Shown here: positions 44,570-53,081 of the stretch, one piece after another
Layout of the letters: each line of letters begins with the position of its first letter
Numbering within the stretch: position 1 is the first letter of the stretch
Source of the DNA: Nocardioides sp. SYSU D00038
GTDB taxonomy: Bacteria > Actinomycetota > Actinomycetes > Propionibacteriales > Nocardioidaceae
Assembly (NCBI RefSeq): GCF_016924665.1
Contig: NZ_JAFFJT010000016.1
Coordinates: 367,649-431,648, forward strand
Length of the DNA stretch: 64,000 bases
Reading direction: 5' to 3'
The notes under the pieces: model-generated
The model's input: only the letters and a program-made list of their open reading frames with translations
Databases searched by the model: none
Told to the model about the DNA's origin: nothing
Translations under genes and position numbers: made by a program

Positions 44570-44620
44570 ATGACGGGCATCACACCCCGCGCGACCTGCG
44601 CCGACGGATCGAGGACATCC

Positions 44621-45739
44621 ATGAGAAGGACAGCAGCCCTGCCCCTGGCGATCGCCGCGGTGCTGGCACTCGGGGCCTGCGGCGGTTCCGCCGACGACGC
44701 ACCGTCGTCGACCACCCCGGAGCCGACCGCCGACGTGGGCGACGCCTCGGCGGTGACGCCGGTCGACGACGAGGTGCTCGAGGCGGCGAAGGAGGAGGGC
44801 GAGGTGCTGATGTACACCAACGCCGAGGACCAGCAGACCGCCCCCATCAAGAAGGCCTTCGAGGCGGCGTACCCCGAGATCACGCTGCGCAGCCTGCCGC
44901 TCGAGGACCAGCAGATGTTCCAGCGCTACGACACCGAGGTCGCCACCGGCTCGCCCACCGCCGACGTGGTGATGAGCAACGACGCGCTCGGCTGGCTCGA
45001 CTTCATCGAGGCGGGCAACGTCGAGCCCTACGCCGACCCGAACGCCGCGAACCTGCCCGACTACGCCACCCTCGGCCCCGGCGTCTACGCCATCTCCGAG
45101 GACCCGGTCATCGCCCTGTTCAACAAGGCGCTGCTGCCCGAGGCCGAGCAGCCGACCACCATGGAGGGGCTCGCGGCGATGGCCGAGGAGCTCGACGGCA
45201 GGATCGGCACCACCGCCCTCGACAACTCGGTGGCGTACGGCGCGACCAGCGCCTACCTGGGCAAGTACGGCGAGGACGGGTGGGCCAACCTCGAGGCGAT
45301 CGGCCCGCACGCGAGCGTCGAGGCGAGCAGCGGCCCGCTGGCGACCAAGCTGGCGCAGGGCCAGTACGCCGCGGCGTTCTTCGTCGGGGGTGCGGTGCGG
45401 GCGTTCATCGTCGACGACGTCGCCAAGGTCGTGAACTACCGCTACTTCGAGGACGGCACGCCGCTGCTCCCGCGCGGCCTCGGAGTGACCGCCGAGGCGC
45501 CGCACCCCAACGCCGGCAAGGTGTTCCTCAACTGGATGCTCTCGGTCGAGGGCCAGGAGGCGGCCTGCGAGGGCGGGTTCACGCCGTACCGCGACGGCGT
45601 GGAGTGCGACTTCGGCCTGCCGCAGGTCATCGCCGCCGTGGGCGGCGAGGACAACCTCAACATCGGCACCTACGACCGGTCGCTGGCCGAGGACGAGGAC
45701 GCGATCACGAGCCGCTGGAACGAGGCGTTCGGTCGATGA
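44621..45739 (+). CDS. ABC transporter solute-binding lipoprotein (Fe(III)/organic anion type)
   Basis: 372 residues from ATG 44621 with GAGGACATCC upstream; an in-frame ATG at 44570 gives a poor signal peptide. Signal peptide with lipobox 'LALGAC'. The mature part is a class II binding protein of the AfuA/FutA type: 'EVLEAAKEEGEVLMYTNAEDQQTAPIKKAFEAAYPEI', 'ADVVMSNDALGWLDFIEAGNVEPYA', 'VISEDPV'-like hinge and 'GKVFLNWMLSVEGQEAACEGGFTPYRDGV'. Relatives bind ferric iron, phosphonates, putrescine or carboxylates. The operator and context favour an organic acid. The stop overlaps the permease ATG. Confidence 0.9.
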   Translation: MRRTAALPLAIAAVLALGACGGSADDAPSSTTPEPTADVGDASAVTPVDDEVLEAAKEEGEVLMYTNAEDQQTAPIKKAFEAAYPEITLRSLPLEDQQMFQRYDTEVATGSPTADVVMSNDALGWLDFIEAGNVEPYADPNAANLPDYATLGPGVYAISEDPVIALFNKALLPEAEQPTTMEGLAAMAEELDGRIGTTALDNSVAYGATSAYLGKYGEDGWANLEAIGPHASVEASSGPLATKLAQGQYAAAFFVGGAVRAFIVDDVAKVVNYRYFEDGTPLLPRGLGVTAEAPHPNAGKVFLNWMLSVEGQEAACEGGFTPYRDGVECDFGLPQVIAAVGGEDNLNIGTYDRSLAEDEDAITSRWNEAFGR

Positions 45740-47490
45740 CCGCAGCTGTCCCGGCGGGGGTGGGGCCACGGGGCCCCGCCCCCGGCCGGGCGGGGCTGCT
45801 GAGCCGGCGGCTCGCGTCGACGACCGCCGGGCACTACGTGATCTGGGCCGTGGCCCTGCTCGTGCTCGTGGGCCCGGTGCTGGCCGTCGCCGCCGCCGCG
45901 CTCTGGTCGACGCCGCTCTACGAGTCCGGCGGCCACCTCACGCTGGACAACTTCCGTGACCTGCTGGGCGACCCGACCTGGTGGCGGGCGGTGGGCAACA
46001 GCTTCGTCTTCGCCACCATCTCGACCCTCTCGTCGGTCACCCTCGGCGTGGTCGCGGCGGTGCTGCTGACCCGCACCAACCTGCCGTTCCGCCGGCTGCT
46101 GACCGGCGTCTTCGTGCTGCCGGTGCTGCTGCCGGGCCTGGTGCTGGTGGTGGGCTGGATGGCGACCTGGGCGCCGTCGGGCTACGTCACCTCGTGGCTG
46201 GAGCTCAACACGGTGCTGACCTTCCCCATCGACCTCTACAGCCTGGGCGGGATGGCGCTGGTCGCCACCAGCGTCGCCGCCCCCACGGTCTTCCTGCTGT
46301 GCCGCACCACGGTGCTGTCGATCGACTCCTCGCTCGAGGACGCCGCCCGCAGCGCGGGCGCCGGCCCGGTGCGGGCGCTGCTGTCGGTCACCGTGCCGCT
46401 GCTGCGGCCCGCGATCACCAACTCCACGCTGCTGGTGTTCGCGGTCGTCTTCGAGGTGCTCGGCCTGCCGCTGATCCTCGGCTTCTCCAAGAACATCACC
46501 CTGGTCTCCACCTACCTCTACGACCACTGGATCAACGGGACGTCCGCGGAGCAGGGGGTCGTCGCCGCCGGCGCCCTGTTCCTGCTCGCGTTCGTCTCGG
46601 CCCTGCTCGTGGTGCGCAACCGGGTGGTCGGCGACACCGGGAGGTTCGCCACCGTGATGGGCAAGTCGAGCGCGAAGCGACTGGTCGACCTCGGCCCCTG
46701 GCGGTGGCCGCTGGCGGCGCTGGCGGCCGGCGTCCTCGTCGTCCTGGTGGTGGTGCCGCTGGTCGGGGTGGTCGCCTCGTCGCTGACCTCGATCTTCTCC
46801 CCCCTGATCTCGCCGTGGTCGGTGCTGACCAGCGACAACTTCGAAGCCGTCCTCGACAACCCGGTGTGGATGGACTCGGTGGTCAACAGCCTGCTGATCG
46901 CCACCGTGGGCGGCCTGGTCGCCACCGTGGTGATCGCGCTGCTCTCGCTGGTGGCCCACCGCTCGGAGTTCCGGATGCGCGGGTCGCTCCAGCAGGCGAT
47001 GCTGTGGCCGCGGATGATGCCGGGCCTGGTGTGCGGCATGGCGTTCTTCTGGGCGTTCGTGCTGCTCGACCCCACCGACACGCTGCGCGGCAGCCTCTGG
47101 GGGCTGGGGCTCGCGTTCGCCGTGCGCAGCCTCGCGGTCGGCTACAGCGCTTTCTACCCCGCGCTGGCCGCGATCGGCCGCGACCTCGACCTCGCCGCGC
47201 GCGTCTCGGGCGCCGGCTGGTGGCGCTCGATGATCAGCATCTCGCTGCGACTGAGCATCCCGGCGATGGCCACCTGCTTCGTGCTGCTCTTCGTCTCGAT
47301 GCTCAACGACTCCGACCCGGCCGTCTTCCTCGTCACCGACGAGACCCCGGTGATGGGCCTGACCATGCTCCAGCTCGCCGCGACCAGCACCGGTGGCGCC
47401 GTCGCCGCCTTCGGGGTGATCCAGATGCTGCTGACCGTGGCGGTGCTCGCCCTCGGCCGCCTCTTCCTGGGAAAGCGAATCCATGCCTGA
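45736..47490 (+). CDS. Fused double-domain ABC permease (FbpB type)
   Basis: 584 residues with about twelve membrane segments in two homologous halves. Each half has an EAA loop for ATPase contact: 'EDAARSAGAGPVRALLSVTVPLLRPAI' and 'DLAARVSGAGWWRSMISISLRLSIPAM'. Fused permeases of this kind are typical of Fe(III), 2-aminoethylphosphonate and thiamine importers. It overlaps both neighbours (4 bp and 8 bp), giving a complete importer. Confidence 0.92.
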   Translation: MTAAVPAGVGPRGPAPGRAGLLSRRLASTTAGHYVIWAVALLVLVGPVLAVAAAALWSTPLYESGGHLTLDNFRDLLGDPTWWRAVGNSFVFATISTLSSVTLGVVAAVLLTRTNLPFRRLLTGVFVLPVLLPGLVLVVGWMATWAPSGYVTSWLELNTVLTFPIDLYSLGGMALVATSVAAPTVFLLCRTTVLSIDSSLEDAARSAGAGPVRALLSVTVPLLRPAITNSTLLVFAVVFEVLGLPLILGFSKNITLVSTYLYDHWINGTSAEQGVVAAGALFLLAFVSALLVVRNRVVGDTGRFATVMGKSSAKRLVDLGPWRWPLAALAAGVLVVLVVVPLVGVVASSLTSIFSPLISPWSVLTSDNFEAVLDNPVWMDSVVNSLLIATVGGLVATVVIALLSLVAHRSEFRMRGSLQQAMLWPRMMPGLVCGMAFFWAFVLLDPTDTLRGSLWGLGLAFAVRSLAVGYSAFYPALAAIGRDLDLAARVSGAGWWRSMISISLRLSIPAMATCFVLLFVSMLNDSDPAVFLVTDETPVMGLTMLQLAATSTGGAVAAFGVIQMLLTVAVLALGRLFLGKRIHA

Positions 47491-48559
47491 CCTGACCATC
47501 ACCGGCCTCGCCAAGAGCTTCGGCGACAACGCGGTGCTCCACGACCTCGACCTGCGCGCCGAGGACGGCGAGCTGTTCACCCTGCTGGGCCCCAGCGGCT
47601 GCGGGAAGTCGACGACGCTGTGGTCGATCGCCGGACTGCACCCGCCCGACCGCGGCCGGATCGCGTTCGGCGACCGGGTCGTCTTCGACGACCGGCGCGT
47701 CGACGTGCCTCCCGAGAAGCGCAACTGCGGCGTGGTCTTCCAGTCCTACGCCGTGTGGCCGCACCTCACCGTGCACGACAACGTCGGCTACCCGCTCAAG
47801 CTGCGCAAGGTCTCGCGGCGCGAGCGCAGCGAACGGGTCGCGGAGGTGCTGGAGCTGGTGGAGCTCGGCGGGCTCGAGGGCCGCTACCCCCACGAGCTCA
47901 GCGGCGGCCAGCAGCAGCGCGTCGCGCTGGCCCGCGCCCTGGCCCACCCGCCGGACCTGTTGCTGCTCGACGAGCCGTTCTCGAACCTCGACGCCAAGCT
48001 GCGCGAGCGGGCCCGCGACTGGCTGCGGATCCTCCAGCAGCGGATCGGCGTCACCACGGTCTTCGTCACCCACGACCAGGACGAGGCGCTGTCGATGAGC
48101 GACCGGATCATGGTGATGGACCGGGGCCGGGTGCGGCAGGTCGGGACCCCCGAGGAGATCTACCACCAGCCCGCCGACGAGTTCGTCGCCGACTTCATCG
48201 GCACCGTCAACGTCCTCGACGGCCACGTCGCACCGGGCGCCGACCGGTCGCGGGTGCGGGTCGAGGGCCTCGGCGAGCCGCTGCTGGTCTCGCCCCCCGC
48301 CCCGGCGGAGGGCGCCGCACGGCTCGCCATCCGCCCGGAGCGGATCGTCGTACACCCCTCCGGGGCGCCGGCGGCGACCCCCAACGTCGTCACGGTGAAG
48401 GTACGTTCAACGGCCTTCCTCGGCGACCACTACCGCTACGTCGTCGTGCTCGGCGACCACGAGCTGGTCGTGCGGACGCTGACCCGCATCGACCACGGCA
48501 CCGAGCTCACCCTCGAGCTCCCACCCGACGCGATCCGGGCGTACGCCGCTCGCGGCTGA
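47483..48559 (+). CDS. ABC transporter ATPase with TOBE domain
   Basis: 358 residues. Walker A GPSGCGKST, Q-loop 'VFQSYAVWPHLTV', signature LSGGQQQR, Walker B 'LLLLDEPF', D-loop and switch 'VTHDQDEAL'. The C-terminal ~110 residues are a TOBE-like domain ('AIRPERIVVHPSG', 'STAFLGDHYRYVVVLGDHELVVRT'), as in FbpC/PotA-type ATPases. It completes the importer begun at 44621. Confidence 0.94.
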   Translation: MPDLTITGLAKSFGDNAVLHDLDLRAEDGELFTLLGPSGCGKSTTLWSIAGLHPPDRGRIAFGDRVVFDDRRVDVPPEKRNCGVVFQSYAVWPHLTVHDNVGYPLKLRKVSRRERSERVAEVLELVELGGLEGRYPHELSGGQQQRVALARALAHPPDLLLLDEPFSNLDAKLRERARDWLRILQQRIGVTTVFVTHDQDEALSMSDRIMVMDRGRVRQVGTPEEIYHQPADEFVADFIGTVNVLDGHVAPGADRSRVRVEGLGEPLLVSPPAPAEGAARLAIRPERIVVHPSGAPAATPNVVTVKVRSTAFLGDHYRYVVVLGDHELVVRTLTRIDHGTELTLELPPDAIRAYAARG

Positions 48560-48581
48560 CGTCGACGGGTCGCCCGGAGGC

Positions 48582-48678
48582 CGGTAGTCCGTGACGTTCG
48601 GGCCCCGATCGCGGGTAGTCCGTGACGTTTGGGTCCGTCCGGCTGGCGTTCAGGGGCCGAAACGTCACGGACTACCGC
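48582..48678. repeat. Palindromic repeat, copy 2 of 3, with duplicated left arm
   Basis: The left arm GGTAGTCCGTGACGTTCGGG occurs at 48583-48602 and again, slightly changed, at 48614-48633. The single right arm GAAACGTCACGGACTACC (48659-48676) is complementary to both. It lies after the ABC ATPase gene. Related to 7951-8018 and 56872-56938. Confidence 0.85.
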
Positions 48679-48694
48679 GGCGGGTCCGTCTGGG

Positions 48695-48776
48695 GCACGA
48701 ACCACGCCTTTGCGCCGTTGGTGCGGGTGGCCCGGCGGGTGCGGCGGGATGAACTGCGCCTTTGCGTGGTTCGTGC
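48695..48776. repeat. 13-bp perfect inverted repeat
   Basis: GCACGAACCACGC (48695-48707) and GCGTGGTTCGTGC (48764-48776) enclose 56 bp. Just inside the arms, CTTTGCGC and GCGCCTTT extend a partial similarity. It lies next to copy 2 of the palindromic repeat, between convergent genes. Confidence 0.75.
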
Positions 48777-48799
48777 GCCGGCGGCCCCACCCGCCGGAG

Positions 48800-49666
48800 T
48801 CAGGACGACGGCGTCGGCACGGCGGACGACGACATGCGTTGGGCGCCGATCACGGTCAGCACCTGGAGCTTCTCGTAGCTCTCGGTGCCGGGGTCGGCCG
48901 TGTAGACCATCAGACGATGCGACTGGTGGGGGTCGAGCAGCACCTGGCAGTTGAGGTCGAGCCGACCCACCTCGGGGTGCTGGTAGCGCTTGACCTCGTC
49001 CGGCTCCAGGCCGATCTCGTGGTCGGCCCACAGCGTGGCGAACTCCTCGCTCCGCTCGAGCAGCAGCCGGGTGAGCTCGGCCGCGCGCGAGTCCGGACCC
49101 CGGACGGCTACGATGCCGCGCAGCCCGGCGGCGTACATCCGCGAGAGGAACGCGTGGTCCTCGGCCACGTAGATGTCGCGGGAGGAGGGGTCGGTGAACC
49201 AGCGGTAGCCGTTGCTGCGCTCCGGCCCGGTGAACCTCGTCCAGTCGCCCGTGAGCGCCACCTTGGGCGGCGTCTGACGCAGGGTCTCGCCCAGCTCGGT
49301 GACGATCTCGGCCGGCGTGTCCGCGAGGCGGTCGAAGATCCGGAGCATGCCGGGACTGACGTGCTCGCTGCTCGGTCCGCGAGGCGGGGGCCGGTGGCCG
49401 GCCAGGCGGAAGAGGTGGTCGCGCTCGGCGACGGTCAGGTGCAGGCCCTGCGCGATCGAGGCGATCATCTGCTCCGAGGGCTGCGGACCGCGCTCCTGCT
49501 CCAGCCGGGAGTAGTAGTCGGTGGACATGTGGCACAGCACCGCGACCTCCTCGCGCCGCAGGCCGCGGGTACGCCGTCGCTGTCCGCGCGGCATCCCGAC
49601 GTCCTCGGGCTGCAGGGCCTCGCGTCGGCGCCGGAGGAACTCCGCCAGCTGCGGGCGATCGATCAT
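48800..49666 (-). CDS. XRE-type regulator with MmyB-like ligand domain
   Basis: 288 residues; AAGGAGG precedes the ATG. The N-terminal helix-turn-helix 'LAEFLRRRREALQPEDVGMP...RTRGLRREEVAVLCHMSTDYYSRLEQERG' (~8-65) is followed by the MmyB-like PAS-type domain (~105-275) with 'DWTRFTGPERSNGYRWFTDPSSRDIY' and 'RLMVYTADPGTESYEKLQVLTVIG'. This family controls many actinobacterial dehydrogenase genes and may bind fatty acids. It is the second gene after an SDR gene on the same strand, which it probably regulates. Confidence 0.9.
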   Translation of the reverse strand: MIDRPQLAEFLRRRREALQPEDVGMPRGQRRRTRGLRREEVAVLCHMSTDYYSRLEQERGPQPSEQMIASIAQGLHLTVAERDHLFRLAGHRPPPRGPSSEHVSPGMLRIFDRLADTPAEIVTELGETLRQTPPKVALTGDWTRFTGPERSNGYRWFTDPSSRDIYVAEDHAFLSRMYAAGLRGIVAVRGPDSRAAELTRLLLERSEEFATLWADHEIGLEPDEVKRYQHPEVGRLDLNCQVLLDPHQSHRLMVYTADPGTESYEKLQVLTVIGAQRMSSSAVPTPSS

Positions 49667-49739
49667 CGTCGGCCTCCTTGCCCGGCGTCGGCGCCGTGCG
49701 TCGCCCCCGATTCTTCCCGGGTCCGGCGGGTGCGGGCCA

Positions 49740-50744
49740 TCAGGCGGCGGGGTGGCGTCGGGCGGGCCCGGCGGCAGGCGCGCCGGGCGACCCGTCGCCG
49801 TCCGGGCCGGGGAAGGTCACGGCGGCCAGCTTCTCGGACGCCAGCCAGACCCGCTGCGCCTCCTCCGGGTCGCGCAGCGGCTTGTAGAGCGCCTGCTCGG
49901 CGGGCGGGCCGGCCAGGTGCTGGAACCCGCGCGGTCCGTAGAGCAGCCCGCCCTCGGCGTCCGGGGAGGTCGCCGCCATCAGCGCCGGGAGGCCGGCGGT
50001 CGTGGCGGTGCCGGTGAGCAGCCCCCGCGCGGACAGCGCCCGGATCAGCCGCACCCCGGCGGTGTCGGTGTCGCGGCCGAGCTCGGGGCGGGCGGACAGC
50101 AGGCTGGTCGGCGCGACCCCCGGGTGCGAGAGGTTGCTGGTGATGCCCCAGCCCAGGGCGCGGCTGCGTCGGTCGAGCTCGATCCCGAACAGCCCGAACG
50201 CGATCTTCGACTGGCGGTAGGCGCGCATCCCGTTGTACGAGCGCTCCCAGTTGAGGTCGTCCCAGTTCATGCCGCCCCGGGCGGCGGCGACGCTGACCTG
50301 CGAGGTCACCCGGGCCCGGCCCGCCCGCAGCAGCGGCAGCAGGTGGGCCACCAGGGCCACGTGCCCGAGGTGGTTCGTCCCCAGCTGGAGCTCGAACCCG
50401 TCCTCCGTCGTCTGCCGCTGGGGCGGTGTCATCACGCCGGCGTTGTTGACCAGGAGGTGGATCGGCGCCCCCTCCGCGCGCAGGGTCTCGCCGAGCCCCG
50501 CGATCGACTCCAGCGACGACAGGTCGAGGTCGTGGAGGAGCACCGAGGCGCCGGGGGCGGCGGCCCGGATCTCGGCCGCGGCGGCCTGGCCCTTGCCCCG
50601 GTTGCGCACGGGCAGCACCAGCTCGGCGCCGGCGGCCGCGAGCCGCTGGGCGATGCCGAGGCCGATGCCGTCGCTGCCTCCGGTCAGGACGGCGCGTCGG
50701 CCGGTGAGGTCGGGGACGGTGATGTCGAGAGGGGTTCGCGGCAT
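49740..50744 (-). CDS. Short-chain dehydrogenase/reductase
   Basis: 334 residues from ATG 50744 (AGGAG 7-9 nt upstream). Rossmann motif '[15 protein letters not shown]' near residue 21, 'LVNNAGVM', and the catalytic 'YRQSK' with an upstream Ser region. NAD(P)-dependent oxidation or reduction of a carbonyl or alcohol; the length and '[16 protein letters not shown]' resemble retinol-dehydrogenase-like SDRs. The neighbouring XRE/MmyB regulator is the usual partner of such genes. Confidence 0.9.
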   Translation of the reverse strand: MPRTPLDITVPDLTGRRAVLTGGSDGIGLGIAQRLAAAGAELVLPVRNRGKGQAAAAEIRAAAPGASVLLHDLDLSSLESIAGLGETLRAEGAPIHLLVNNAGVMTPPQRQTTEDGFELQLGTNHLGHVALVAHLLPLLRAGRARVTSQVSVAAARGGMNWDDLNWERSYNGMRAYRQSKIAFGLFGIELDRRSRALGWGITSNLSHPGVAPTSLLSARPELGRDTDTAGVRLIRALSARGLLTGTATTAGLPALMAATSPDAEGGLLYGPRGFQHLAGPPAEQALYKPLRDPEEAQRVWLASEKLAAVTFPGPDGDGSPGAPAAGPARRHPAA

Positions 50745-50903
50745 GAGGTTCGCTCCTGGTGGTCTCGGATCGGTCCCGGGATCTCCGGGTCTCCGCACCG
50801 GGCCGCTGGGCCGCGCTGCGGGGTGCGTCCCACGGTCGCGCAGCTCGGCGGCGAGATTCAGGGTCTGTCGGTCCCCCTTTGCCGGCTCTGTGTCGCACGA
50901 GAC

Positions 50904-50959
50904 AGAACGATCGGTTTGACATCTGGGAACGACGGGTCCAGAGTGAGACCGATCGTTCG
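50904..50959 (+). promoter_or_regulatory. Promoter with two TetR-type operators
   Basis: AGAACGATCGGTTT (50904-50917) overlaps the -35 TTGACA (50916-50921). A weak -10 CAGAGT (50939-50944) follows after 17 bp. AGACCGATCGTTCG (50946-50959), the reverse complement type of the same site, covers the start point. The same element precedes the TetR gene at 54832-54845, so that regulator is the likely repressor. Confidence 0.75.
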
Positions 50960-50998
50960 CTCTCGCCCGAGGGCACCAACCCGAGGAGATCCCCCGTC

Positions 50999-51571
50999 AT
51001 GTCAGCTGTCGAAGCGGCCTCGCCGCAGATCCACGCGCCGTCCCTGCGGCGCCTCTACCTCGTCCGGTTCGGTTTCGCCGTGGTGTGGGCGGCCCTGTTC
51101 GCGGCCACCTCGTCGCCGCTGGGGGCGTTCACCTTCGGGCTCGCCGTGCTCTACCCGGCCTTCGACCTCGCCGCCGCCGTCGTGGACGCACGGTCCTCGA
51201 CCAGCGGTCGGCCCACGCCGGCGCTCTACGTGAACATGGTCCTGAGCCTGGCGGCCGCCGTCGCGATCGCCGTCGCCGGCAAGGACGACCTCCAGGCCAT
51301 CCTGGTGATCTGGGGCCTGTGGGCCGTCACCGCAGGGCTCGTGCAGCTCGCGGTCGGCGTGCTCCGCCGGTCGCTCGGCGGCCAGTGGCCGATGATCCTG
51401 AGTGGCGGCATCTCGGTGCTCGCGGGTGGCTCGTTCATCGCGATGGCCGGGTCGGCCACCTCGCTGACCGCCATCGCCGGCTACGCGACCCTGGGCGGCA
51501 TCTTCTTCCTCGCCTCGGCGATCCGCCTGGGTCGCACCGCTCGCACCGCGCAGTCCGCCGAGGTGGCCTGA
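50999..51571 (+). CDS. DUF308/HdeD-like membrane protein
   Basis: 190 residues from ATG 50999 with GAGGAG upstream. Six hydrophobic segments ('LYLVRFGFAVVWAALFA', 'FTFGLAVLYPAFDLAAAVV', 'NMVLSLAAAVAIAVAG', 'AILVIWGLWAVTAGLVQLAVG', 'WPMILSGGISVLAGGSFIAMA', 'AIAGYATLGGIFFLASAIRL'), the repetitive pattern of DUF308 proteins. First gene of an operon with the disulfide-type oxidoreductase, behind a promoter with two TetR operators; possibly an acid or envelope stress protein. Confidence 0.82.
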   Translation: MSAVEAASPQIHAPSLRRLYLVRFGFAVVWAALFAATSSPLGAFTFGLAVLYPAFDLAAAVVDARSSTSGRPTPALYVNMVLSLAAAVAIAVAGKDDLQAILVIWGLWAVTAGLVQLAVGVLRRSLGGQWPMILSGGISVLAGGSFIAMAGSATSLTAIAGYATLGGIFFLASAIRLGRTARTAQSAEVA

Positions 51572-51572
51572 C

Positions 51573-53081
51573 ATGGCCGACTCACCCAGCGAGCAGGTCT
51601 TCGACGTCGTCGTCATCGGCGGCGGCCCCGCCGGTGAGAACGTCGCCGACCGGGCGGTCGCCGGCGGGCTGAGCGCCGCGGTCGTGGAGCAGGAGCTGGT
51701 CGGGGGCGAGTGCTCCTACTGGGCGTGCATGCCCACCAAGGCACTGCTGCGCAGCGCCGCCGCCCTCCGCGCGGCGCGGGCGCTGCCGGGGGCGAGCGAG
51801 GCGGTCGCCGACCGGGTCGACGTCGCCGCCGTGCTGGCCCGTCGCGACCGGTTCGCCTCGGACTGGAAGGACGACGGCCAGGTCGCCTGGCTCGACGGCG
51901 CCGGCATCGGACTGGTGCGGGGTCGGGCCCGCCTGGCCGGGCCGCGCCGGGTGGAGGTGCTGCCCGCGGGCTCGGACCAGCCGTCGGTGGTGCTCACCGC
52001 CAGGCACGCCGTCGTCGTCGCGACGGGGACCTCGGCGCTGGTGCCACCGATCCCCGGGCTCGCCGAGGTGGCCCCGTGGACCAGTCGCGAGGCGGCGTCA
52101 GCGACCGAGGTCCCGCCGCGGCTCGCGATCGTCGGTGGGGGCGTGGTGGCCGCCGAGATGGCGACCGCCTTCTCCGCCTTCGGCTCGGCCGTGACGCTGC
52201 TGGCCCGCGACGGCGTGCTGCCGACGGCCGAGCCGTTCGCGAGCGAGCTGGTCGTGGAGTCGCTCGAGACGTCCGGGGTGACCGTGCGGCTCGGCGCCGA
52301 GGTCGTCGGCGCCAGCCGGGACGGCGCCGACGTCGTGCTCGACCTCGCCGGCGACGCCGGGCAGGTGCGCGCCGACCAGGTGCTGGTCGCGGTGGGCCGG
52401 GTGCCCAACACCCGCGGCCTCGGACTCGACACCCTCGGCGCGGCCGGGCTGCGGGACGGCGGGTGGTTGCCGGTCGACGAGACCCTGCGGGTCACCGACG
52501 GGGCCGGCGGCGAGGTGGTCGACGGCGGCTGGCTGTACGCCGTCGGCGACGTCAACGGACGGGCGCTCGTGACCCACCAGGGCAAGTACCAGGCACGGGC
52601 GCTCGGCGACGCGATCGTCGTACGCGCCCGCGGCGGGCAGGTGGACGACGAACCGTGGGGCTGGCACGCAGCGACCGCGGACACCCGGGCGGTGCCGCAG
52701 GTCGTCTTCACCGACCCCGAGGTGGCCTCGGTGGGACTCACCGCCGCCGCCGCCGAGGCGGCCGGCCACCCGGTGCGGGTCGTCGACCACGACCTCGGCG
52801 CTGTCGCCGGAGCCGCCCTGCACGCCGACGGTTACCGGGGTCGGGCCCGGATGGTCGTGGACACGGAGCGCGAGGTCGTCCTCGGGGCGACCCTCGTCGG
52901 TCCCGACGTCGCGGAGCTGATCCACGCGGCCACGGTGGCCGTCGCGGGGGAGGTGCCGATCAAGCGGCTGTGGCACGCCGTGCCGGCCTACCCCACCATC
53001 AGCGAGGTCTGGCTGCGGCTCCTCGAGGCCTACGGTCGCCCGCACGCCGGCGATCCGGCCGCGGGCGACCGCAGCGCCTAG
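51573..53081 (+). CDS. NAD(P)/FAD pyridine nucleotide-disulfide oxidoreductase
   Basis: 502 residues, 1 bp after the DUF308 gene. FAD motif 'DVVVIGGGPAGENVA', redox disulfide 'GGECSYWACMPTK' (Cys47, Cys52, CX4C), NAD motif 'LAIVGGGVVAAEMATAFSAFG', second FAD motif 'GWLYAVGDVNGRAL', and a C-terminal dimerisation domain. In dihydrolipoamide dehydrogenases the dimer domain has HPTxSE; here it reads 'AYPTISE', so the catalytic-base His is replaced by Tyr. The substrate is therefore probably not lipoamide; a mercuric-reductase-like or other disulfide/quinone substrate is possible. Confidence 0.9.
   Translation: MADSPSEQVFDVVVIGGGPAGENVADRAVAGGLSAAVVEQELVGGECSYWACMPTKALLRSAAALRAARALPGASEAVADRVDVAAVLARRDRFASDWKDDGQVAWLDGAGIGLVRGRARLAGPRRVEVLPAGSDQPSVVLTARHAVVVATGTSALVPPIPGLAEVAPWTSREAASATEVPPRLAIVGGGVVAAEMATAFSAFGSAVTLLARDGVLPTAEPFASELVVESLETSGVTVRLGAEVVGASRDGADVVLDLAGDAGQVRADQVLVAVGRVPNTRGLGLDTLGAAGLRDGGWLPVDETLRVTDGAGGEVVDGGWLYAVGDVNGRALVTHQGKYQARALGDAIVVRARGGQVDDEPWGWHAATADTRAVPQVVFTDPEVASVGLTAAAAEAAGHPVRVVDHDLGAVAGAALHADGYRGRARMVVDTEREVVLGATLVGPDVAELIHAATVAVAGEVPIKRLWHAVPAYPTISEVWLRLLEAYGRPHAGDPAAGDRSA

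Noticed and set aside
44621..48559. Naming the ABC system an iron transporter (fbpABC)
   Set aside because: The binding-protein family covers many ligands, no iron-regulatory site was seen, and the shared GntR-type operator points to an organic acid.
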